A stretch of 18,167 nucleotides of DNA, from assembly GCA_012719315.1 (NCBI GenBank), contig JAAYAP010000061.1:1-18167 (forward strand). The letters run 5' to 3'. The notes under the pieces were generated by a model. The model ran no database searches. It saw only the letters and a list, made by a program, of their open reading frames with translations, and was not told where the DNA came from. The stretch's first letter is position 1; the number at the start of each line of letters is the position of its first letter. A program made the translations under genes and the position numbers. This DNA is from Methanobacteriota archaeon. GTDB taxonomy: Archaea; Thermoplasmatota; Thermoplasmata; Methanomassiliicoccales; Methanomethylophilaceae. Below are positions 13,750 to 18,167 of this stretch, in pieces.

Positions 13750-14619
13750 TCAGACCTGCAGATGCACGACGTTCGTGCCGACCTCGACGCCCAACGATGC
13801 CGCCACCGGGATGCATTTGGCCCTCATCAGGTAGACCACCGGTGCTCCCGGCCGCTCGTCGGATAAGGACTCGTAGTTGGCCATCCCCTTGGCGACGATT
13901 AGGTCGGCCGAGGCCAACTCCTCTCTGAGGTCCGCGCCGATCAGGTCGAGGTCGACCCCGATGGCGAACGCATTGGTGGTCAGCATCCGGTCCAGCTCGT
14001 CGTCCAAGCCGATGCGCACGGCATCCTCGAGCGTGACGTCGTTGAGGATCGGTGCGCCCCTGACCACGCCGACCACGCGTTTGCCCATGCGCCTCAACTC
14101 GCGTATGAGGAGCCTGTCGAACTGCGATTCGCCGCAGTTGTCGAAAATGTAGACAATGTTCTCCGAGGCGTCGACCTTCTCGCGGAAGCGGCCGACCGCT
14201 TCCGGGTCCACCCCCCGGGCGAGGAGGTCTTCGACCTGCTCGTCGAATTCGCCGGGATCGTCTATCGAGATGCCCGAGCCGAAATCCATGACGTTGCCGA
14301 TGATGGAGATGAGGACGGCGGTGCGGAAACGGTCGTCCGCTTCCTCCACCAGCCTCTCCATCGACGGCAGATGCCCGAGCGCGATCTCGTCCGAACGCGA
14401 TTTGAGCTCGCGATACGGACCGTCGCATCCCATGGCATCGTAGGCGGCGCGGTGGGCCAGAGTCGCCAACCTGGCGGAGTTGGTGGCGGTCGACATGTTG
14501 TCGGCATAGGCTCTGACGGCGGCGCTCACCGCCTGCTCCTCGGTGCCGTTGCCGAGCAGGCGCGCTTGGAACAGCACCCTTCTCATGAGACATGGCACGC
14601 AATCCGGACTAGGTCGCAA
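13750..14619 (-). CDS. DUF89/ARMT1-like metal-dependent phosphatase
   Basis: DUF89 proteins are metal-dependent phosphatases proposed to clear damaged or excess phosphometabolites such as sugar phosphates. The 289-residue product fits the archaeal subgroup (COG1578 type). It has an N-terminal CVPCLMRR with CxxC (residues 7 and 10), IGNVMDFGSG (107-116), the metal/phosphate motif FDNCGESQFD (159-168), VRGAPILNDVT (187-196), AKGMANYE (243-250) and a third cysteine in LMRAKCIPVA. The start is TTG at 14619: GGGGTGAT lies three bases upstream, and any later start would lose the CxxC. Position between the heptose genes and the IspD/SDR pair suggests it may police phosphosugars of these pathways, or hydrolyse a pathway intermediate; this is inference. 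It is followed by the HddC promoter. Confidence 0.85.
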   Translation of the reverse strand: MRPSPDCVPCLMRRVLFQARLLGNGTEEQAVSAAVRAYADNMSTATNSARLATLAHRAAYDAMGCDGPYRELKSRSDEIALGHLPSMERLVEEADDRFRTAVLISIIGNVMDFGSGISIDDPGEFDEQVEDLLARGVDPEAVGRFREKVDASENIVYIFDNCGESQFDRLLIRELRRMGKRVVGVVRGAPILNDVTLEDAVRIGLDDELDRMLTTNAFAIGVDLDLIGADLREELASADLIVAKGMANYESLSDERPGAPVVYLMRAKCIPVAASLGVEVGTNVVHLQV

Positions 14620-14622
14620 TCG

Positions 14623-14630
14623 ATCACCCC
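14623..14630 (-). promoter_or_regulatory. Strong ribosome-binding site fixing a TTG start
   Basis: GGGGTGAT on the minus strand is nearly the full complement of the archaeal 16S 3' end. It precedes the TTG at 14619 by three bases and supports that codon as the start of the DUF89 protein. Confidence 0.6.
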
Positions 14631-14671
14631 GGGACAGTGAACATCACGCAACGTACATGACACTATGCCCG

Positions 14672-14689
14672 GGATCCGCGTGCGGATCC
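14672..14689 (-). terminator. Perfect 8-bp-arm hairpin after the SDR gene
   Basis: GGATCCGC and GCGGATCC pair around GT, six bases past the SDR stop codon and before the DUF89 gene. It likely marks the end of the IspD-SDR transcript. No U-tract is seen. Confidence 0.5.
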
Positions 14690-14695
14690 GGCCGG

Positions 14696-15730
14696 TCACT
14701 CACTCCGGAGGATATCCAACGTACGCCTCAGGCCTGCGCCGAGGTCCGTCCTCGCCGACCAGCCCAGCGCTTCCAGCTTCGACGAGTCCAGGACCGCGTG
14801 CCTGACCTTCGACGCGCCTCTGCCCTCGATCTCGCCGGGTTCCGCGAATCCGACGCCGGTCCCGGCGATCGCGCACAGTTCGGAGACCGCATCCCGGAGC
14901 CTGACGCCCGGTCCGCCCACGTTGTAGGCCTCGCCCCCTTCCCCTTTGACGATCGCTAGGAGGATCGCCGCCACCGCGTCCATGACGTAGACATACGAGA
15001 AAATCTGCATACCGTCGCTTTTCAGGATGATGTCCCTGCGCGCCAAGGCGTCTCTGATGAATTGGGCCATCGCCTTGCTGTCGTCCGCGCCCATCGTCGG
15101 CCCGTAGACCCTGCTGAGCCGGAGGACGATATGATCGGTGCCCGATGCGGAGCGGTACGCTTGGCAAAGCGCCTCGCTGACCCTCTTGCTCTCGGGGTAT
15201 CCCGCCCTGAGCGTGTTCGGGTCGATGCAGCCGCAATGGTCCTCCCTGAATGCGGGGACGCTCTCCCCGCCCTCTCCGTAGACGTCCACGGTGGACAGCA
15301 GGACGAACCTCCCGCCGGAGACGGCGACGATGTGGTCCAGGAGATTCTTGGTGCCCATGACGTTGATCATGATCGTCCCGACCGGGTCGGATGCGTACGC
15401 GACCGGATGCGTGTTGCTCGCGCCGTGGATGATGAAATCATACCGTCGTCCCTCCGGGAACCGGTCGAGGACATCGTACTCGACGAATTCGAAGAACGGA
15501 TCGTCCAGATGATCGCCGAAGACCGCCTTGCCGCGCTCCCGGCTCCTCCCCGTCGCCGTCACCCGCATACGGTCGCCCGAGGTGCGGTTGCGCTCCATGA
15601 TCACGTCGATCAGCGCCCTGCCGATCGAGCCGGTGGCGCCGGTCACCAGGAACGACTTACCCGCCAGTCCTGTCCAGTCCGCGGCGGCGGCCGTCTCGGC
15701 GATGTCCTCGGCGTACAGATCGCGGTTCAA
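14696..15730 (-). CDS. Extended SDR, NAD(P)-dependent epimerase/dehydratase-like
   Basis: The 344-residue product is an extended short-chain dehydrogenase. It has the dinucleotide motif VTGATGSIGRAL (29-40), NVMGTKNLLDH, the active-site serine in LLSTVDVYGEG (144-154), YPESK (178-182) with the catalytic Tyr and Lys, then LRLSRVYGPTMG and YVYVMDAVAAIL. Such enzymes epimerise, dehydrate or reduce nucleotide-linked sugars. The TTG at 15730 overlaps the stop of the IspD-like gene as TTGA, and GGGGAGG sits nine bases upstream; the frame continues open to 16027 only as a shadow of that gene. This tight coupling suggests it acts on the same CDP-linked or phosphorylated compound. GDP-heptose is an alternative substrate because that pathway lies nearby. 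Confidence 0.87.
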   Translation of the reverse strand: MNRDLYAEDIAETAAAADWTGLAGKSFLVTGATGSIGRALIDVIMERNRTSGDRMRVTATGRSRERGKAVFGDHLDDPFFEFVEYDVLDRFPEGRRYDFIIHGASNTHPVAYASDPVGTIMINVMGTKNLLDHIVAVSGGRFVLLSTVDVYGEGGESVPAFREDHCGCIDPNTLRAGYPESKRVSEALCQAYRSASGTDHIVLRLSRVYGPTMGADDSKAMAQFIRDALARRDIILKSDGMQIFSYVYVMDAVAAILLAIVKGEGGEAYNVGGPGVRLRDAVSELCAIAGTGVGFAEPGEIEGRGASKVRHAVLDSSKLEALGWSARTDLGAGLRRTLDILRSE

Positions 15731-16482
15731 CGGCCCGTTCCTCCCCTCAGGCCGATGATCGAACGGAGGATCTCCATATCCTCGGCGACGGTGATCTTCA
15801 GATTGAGCGGATCCCCCTCGGAGAAGTAGATCTTCTCCCCCAGGTCGTGCAGCATCGTGTTGGCGTACACCGCATTCTCGATCCCCTGCTCCAACGCGAG
15901 CCGGTGGCCGTTCAGGAGGGTCGAGAACCTGTACGCCTGAGGGGTCTGCACCCTCACGACCGTGTCGCGGTCTATGCCCTTGAACCCGGACACGCCGTCG
16001 TCGTCGGTGAGCATCACGGTCTCGCACACGCGCACCGCCGCGCAGGCATTGCCCTTCTCCCTGCAGACACGCAGGCAGTCCGAGATCATGCGGTCCGAGA
16101 TCAACGGTCTGACCGCATCGTGGATGATGACGATGTCGTCATCCTTGCAGATGCCCTCCAGGAAGAAAACGCCGTTCCGTGCCGAAGCCTGACCGTTCTC
16201 GCCGTTCTTGACGATCCATCTGAGTTTCGAGATCCCGAATCGTTCGGCGAACTCCCTCAGCCTGTCGATCCAATCCTCGAGGCAGACCACCAGGATGGCA
16301 TCGATGCCCTCGTTGGCCTGGAATGCCTCCAGCGTATGGATTATGACTGGTTTGCCTTCGGCTATCATGAATTGCTTCGGTATATCGTTGGAGACTCTTG
16401 TGCCGATGCCTCCGGCAAGGATCAACGCCGTATTCGTCTGAACACCCCATCTTGCACATCTGCCGCGGACGTCACGGTGCAA
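15727..16482 (-). CDS. IspD-like cytidylyltransferase, probably CDP-alditol or CDP-sugar synthase
   Basis: The 251-residue protein couples CTP to a phosphorylated polyol or sugar. It shows LILAGGIGTRVSNDIPKQF (20-38), IVIIHDAVRPL (117-127), VRVQTPQAYR (176-185) and GDPLNLKITVAED (223-235), the IspD/TarI/ISPD pattern. True IspD of the MEP pathway is unlikely, because archaea make isoprenoids from mevalonate. TarI/ISPD-type CDP-ribitol or CDP-glycerol synthesis fits better, given the coupled SDR and the upstream LicD gene. The only start codon in the open frame before the motif is a TTG at 16482. A TATA box at 16505-16517 predicts a start near 16485, so the mRNA would be nearly leaderless on a TTG codon, which is unusual. 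The first 17 residues are therefore less sure. Confidence 0.87.
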   Translation of the reverse strand: MHRDVRGRCARWGVQTNTALILAGGIGTRVSNDIPKQFMIAEGKPVIIHTLEAFQANEGIDAILVVCLEDWIDRLREFAERFGISKLRWIVKNGENGQASARNGVFFLEGICKDDDIVIIHDAVRPLISDRMISDCLRVCREKGNACAAVRVCETVMLTDDDGVSGFKGIDRDTVVRVQTPQAYRFSTLLNGHRLALEQGIENAVYANTMLHDLGEKIYFSEGDPLNLKITVAEDMEILRSIIGLRGGTGR

Positions 16483-16504
16483 TCCCTGCTTGCTAGCCCG
16501 TGTT

Positions 16505-16517
16505 CCCTATATATACC
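16505..16517 (-). promoter_or_regulatory. TATA box of the IspD-like/SDR unit
   Basis: GGTATATATAGGG on the minus strand is a very strong TATA element. The predicted start near 16485 is three bases before the TTG at 16482, so the message would carry almost no leader. Confidence 0.7.
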
Positions 16518-16549
16518 GTATGGTGGGGCAGGCGTCATGCACACGCACT

Positions 16550-16571
16550 GCGGCGACGGGGCGTCGGCCGC
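16550..16571 (-). terminator. Long GC-rich hairpin after the LicD gene
   Basis: GCGGCGACG and CGTC-G-GCCGC form a nine-pair stem with one bulged G around GGG, 11 bases after the LicD stop and before the next TATA box. It probably ends the LicD message. Confidence 0.5.
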
Positions 16572-16582
16572 ATCCCGTCCCA

Positions 16583-17326
16583 TCATCGCGTGCGCTTCAG
16601 ATAATCGCGTTCGACACCCACCGGGAACCCCGACGCCCCGGCCCTCCGGCCCTCCGGGGGAGGTGTCATGTAATCCCCGTACTGGGTCCTCAGCATCCGG
16701 TCGTAGTTCCGGGGGAGCGGCACCTCGGTGTCCTCGAACGGCATCCGCACCTGCCCATCGAAATCGGAGCGCCTGTAGATGCTGTTCGTGTAACGGGTGG
16801 TGTAGACCACGAGCGCCTCCGAATCCGGCTCGGGCAGGGCGCGGATGATGCGTCTGAATGCATCCATGGCGCGGGAGAGGAGCCTGCTGACCGGTTCCGA
16901 ACCGACATGCCCCGACAGGACCGATACGAGGATCATCGTCCAGACGAACGGCGCGGTCAGGAACCTGCGGAACAGCCCTCTCGGGCGGCTCTGCAGGAGG
17001 AAGAGGTCGATGAACGGCGTCTCCCTGCGCTCCAGGGATCCGAGGAAATCGTCGCCTTTGAACATAATGTGCGGCAGGAGGTCGGTGGAAGGTTCGTGAT
17101 AGTAGTACCGGGAGGTGTCGAGCTCCCGCGCCATGGACTGCCGGATCCTCTCCGCGTCCTCGTGGAAGACGTAGAGATCGATGTCGTCGTCCCAGGGGAT
17201 GAATCCTCCGTGGCGGACGGCTCCGATGGATGTGCCGTACGCCGAGAAATACGCGATGCCGTTGCGATCCAGGATGTCCGCCGTGGCTTTCAGCATCTCG
17301 AGGAGGATCGCCTGCCTGCCGTTCAT
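16583..17326 (-). CDS. LicD/fukutin-family phosphotransferase
   Basis: LicD-family proteins transfer a phospho-alcohol (phosphocholine in bacterial LicD, ribitol phosphate in eukaryotic FKTN and FKRP) from a CDP-linked donor to a glycan. The 247-residue product carries the hallmark FSAYGTSIGAVRHGGFIPWD (27-46) followed by DDIDLY, with the metal-binding acidic cluster DDDID. Later come TPFIDLFLL and a C-terminal MPFEDTEVPLPRNYDRMLRT with the family's P-R-N-Y-D stretch, then YGDYMTPPP. One hydrophobic stretch near residue 130-145 may associate with the membrane. The ATG at 17326 coincides with the start predicted from a TATA box at 17346-17355, so the mRNA is leaderless. The neighbouring IspD-like and SDR genes likely make its donor. 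Confidence 0.92.
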   Translation of the reverse strand: MNGRQAILLEMLKATADILDRNGIAYFSAYGTSIGAVRHGGFIPWDDDIDLYVFHEDAERIRQSMARELDTSRYYYHEPSTDLLPHIMFKGDDFLGSLERRETPFIDLFLLQSRPRGLFRRFLTAPFVWTMILVSVLSGHVGSEPVSRLLSRAMDAFRRIIRALPEPDSEALVVYTTRYTNSIYRRSDFDGQVRMPFEDTEVPLPRNYDRMLRTQYGDYMTPPPEGRRAGASGFPVGVERDYLKRTR

Positions 17327-17345
17327 GGGTGTCCTACTCCAATCA

Positions 17346-17355
17346 TTTATATAAA
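17346..17355 (-). promoter_or_regulatory. TATA box of the LicD gene
   Basis: TTTATATAAA is centred about 26 bp from the ATG at 17326, so transcription should begin at or next to the start codon. It is one half of a divergent leaderless pair with the element at 17397. Confidence 0.75.
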
Positions 17356-17396
17356 CCGCACCCAGGAACGGATGACGTTCGCGATAACCTGTTCAG

Positions 17397-17406
17397 TTTA
17401 TATATG
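17397..17406 (+). promoter_or_regulatory. TATA box of the zinc-ribbon/EF-1beta unit
   Basis: TTTATATATG is centred about 26 bp before the ATG at 17427, again predicting a leaderless message. The two divergent TATA boxes are about 50 bp apart. Confidence 0.75.
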
Positions 17407-17426
17407 ACTAATATTATCGGCAGATT

Positions 17427-17594
17427 ATGAAAGCGGACAAGATATGCTCCTCGTGCGGCGAGAGGCTCGTCGGCCAGGGCAACACGTTCTTCAAATGCCC
17501 GAAATGCGGAAGCTCCGATGTCGGAAGATGCGCCCAGTGCCGTGACCAGAGCGTCTCGTACGAATGCGGCAAATGCGGGTTCACCGGACCTTGA
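17427..17594 (+). CDS. Small zinc-ribbon protein linked to translation (COG2888 type)
   Basis: This 55-residue protein has four CxxC knuckles: CSSC (7-10), CPKC (24-27), CAQC (35-38) and CGKC (48-51), enough for two zinc ribbons. Archaeal homologues of this size are annotated as zinc-ribbon RNA-binding proteins with a role in translation, and they regularly sit immediately before the EF-1beta gene, as here (11 bases apart). The ATG coincides with the start point predicted from the TATA box, so no leader or ribosome-binding site exists. The exact function is not established. Confidence 0.9.
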   Translation: MKADKICSSCGERLVGQGNTFFKCPKCGSSDVGRCAQCRDQSVSYECGKCGFTGP

Positions 17595-17605
17595 GAGGCG
17601 ATCGC

Positions 17606-17875
17606 ATGGGACAGATTGTTGCAGGGTACGACCTGATGCCCGAGAGCACGGAGATCGATCTGGATCGCGTGATCGCCCTCCTCCCCGGCATCATGCCCGA
17701 AGGAGTCGAGGTCATCGAGACCAAGATCGCCCCCGTGGCGTTCGGCCTCATGAAGATCACGGCAGGGTTCCTGATCGACGATTCCGACGAATCCATCGGG
17801 AGCAAGCTCGAGGAAGCGCTCCTCGGCATCGAAGGCATCGACAACGCCGAGTGCGTATCGAGCACGGTGATCTGA
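17606..17875 (+). CDS. ef1b: Elongation factor 1-beta (aEF1B)
   Basis: aEF1B is the guanine-nucleotide exchange factor that reloads EF-1alpha with GTP. The 89-residue product has the normal archaeal length and matches the family end to end: MGQIVAGYDLMPESTEIDLD at the start, then VEVIETKIAPVAFGLMKI, and an acidic tail IEGIDNAECVSSTVI. The reading frame is open 42 bases further upstream but the ATG at 17606 is preceded by GAGG with a seven-base spacer and gives the family N-terminus. It should be cotranscribed with the zinc-ribbon gene. Confidence 0.95.
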   Translation: MGQIVAGYDLMPESTEIDLDRVIALLPGIMPEGVEVIETKIAPVAFGLMKITAGFLIDDSDESIGSKLEEALLGIEGIDNAECVSSTVI

Positions 17876-17880
17876 ACAAC

Positions 17881-17895
17881 CCGGGCATCGCCCGG
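17881..17895 (+). terminator. GC-rich hairpin after EF-1beta
   Basis: CCGGGC and GCCCGG pair around an ATC triloop, five bases past the EF-1beta stop. The stem length and AUC loop match the hairpin after the NDK stop, 16 kb away. No U-tract follows. Confidence 0.5.
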
Positions 17896-17930
17896 CATCT
17901 TCCATACACGGGTTTTGGGCACAGGCGCAT

Positions 17931-18167
17931 ATGGCTAACATCTGGCATGACATGGATCCCAAGAGGATCTCCGCCGGGGATTTCATGACCGTCATCGAGA
18001 TCTCCAAGGGCAGCAAGAACAAGTACGAGCTCGACAAGGACACGGGTTTGATGCGGCTGGACCGCATCCTGTACACTTCCACCCATTATCCGGCGAACTA
18101 CGGTTTCATCCCGCGCACATACGCCGACGACCGGGACCCGCTCGATGCGCTGGTCCTGTGCTCGGAG
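17931..18167 (+). CDS. ppa: Soluble type I inorganic pyrophosphatase, 3' end cut by window edge
   Basis: The enzyme hydrolyses pyrophosphate from nucleotide-using reactions, including nucleotide-sugar synthesis. The visible 79 codons start MANIWHDMDPKRISAGDFM, then show IEISKGSKNKYELDKDTG, HYPANYGFIPRTYAD and the signature DRDPLDALVL with the metal-binding aspartates (D-x-D-P-x-D). These match family I pyrophosphatases, usually about 170-180 residues, so about half lies beyond the window. The ATG at 17931 gives the family start; no clear ribosome-binding site or TATA element was seen in the 55 bases before it apart from the EF-1beta hairpin. Confidence 0.95.
   Translation, partial: MANIWHDMDPKRISAGDFMTVIEISKGSKNKYELDKDTGLMRLDRILYTSTHYPANYGFIPRTYADDRDPLDALVLCSE

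Noticed and set aside
15731..16027. N-terminal extension of the SDR
   Set aside because: The added 99 residues are Arg-rich and overlap the real IspD-like coding sequence in another frame. The TTG at 15730 with GGGGAGG and the TTGA overlap explains the start.
15727..16482. MEP-pathway IspD for isoprenoid synthesis
   Set aside because: The window is archaeal, archaea use mevalonate, and the neighbours are glycan genes rather than other MEP genes.
1..18167. tRNA, rRNA, CRISPR arrays, transposases, phage or integration sites
   Set aside because: Intergenic stretches are short (the longest about 217 bases) and show no cloverleaf, regular direct repeats or mobile-element genes.

Overview
The window reads as archaeal chromosomal DNA, GC-rich and densely coded. 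It carries archaeal-type ribosomal proteins L7Ae, S28e and L24e followed by nucleoside diphosphate kinase, and an archaeal zinc-ribbon/EF-1beta pair. Several genes have a TATA box about 26 bp upstream of a start codon with almost no leader. The gene order and style fit a euryarchaeote; I lean towards Thermoplasmatota (Methanomassiliicoccales-like), but the sequence here does not prove that.

Layout, left to right. 1-1593 (-): a DedA/VTT-like membrane protein translationally coupled to a GT4 glycosyltransferase that runs off the left edge. 1801-3079 (-): the L7Ae-S28e-L24e-NDK translation operon with a clear TATA box and a structured leader. 3183-8064 (-): four overlapping genes (GT2 glycosyltransferase, single-pass exported protein of unknown function, GT-C-like membrane glycosyltransferase, Wzx-like flippase) that look like one lipid-linked glycan assembly and export operon. 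8112-9440 (-): an ACT-domain protein and branched-chain aminotransferase IlvE. 9658-13707: a dispersed but complete set for GDP-D-glycero-D-manno-heptose: HddA kinase (+), and on the minus strand a DPM1-like GT2, a GmhA-GmhB fusion, and an HddC/ManC-like nucleotidyltransferase. 13750-14619 (-): a DUF89 (ARMT1-like) metal-dependent phosphatase. 14696-17326 (-): LicD-family phosphotransferase, IspD-like cytidylyltransferase and an overlapping extended SDR, together resembling the CDP-ribitol/fukutin-type phosphoalditol module. 17427-18167 (+): zinc-ribbon protein, EF-1beta and the start of inorganic pyrophosphatase.

How the genes may work together (inference). Sedoheptulose 7-phosphate would become GDP-heptose through the SIS domain, HddA, the HAD domain and the nucleotidyltransferase. 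GT2, GT4 and GT-C enzymes would build a lipid-linked glycan that the flippase moves outward. The IspD/SDR/LicD set would make a CDP-activated alditol or sugar and add a phospho-substituent to the glycan. This would be a surface-glycan (S-layer glycoprotein or envelope polysaccharide) locus spread between housekeeping operons.

Regulatory architecture is readable. Several TATA boxes predict leaderless or near-leaderless mRNAs. GC-rich hairpins without U-tracts sit just after many stop codons. Perfect inverted repeats overlap three predicted promoters. At least three genes appear to start with TTG. No tRNA, rRNA, CRISPR array, transposase or integration site was seen.
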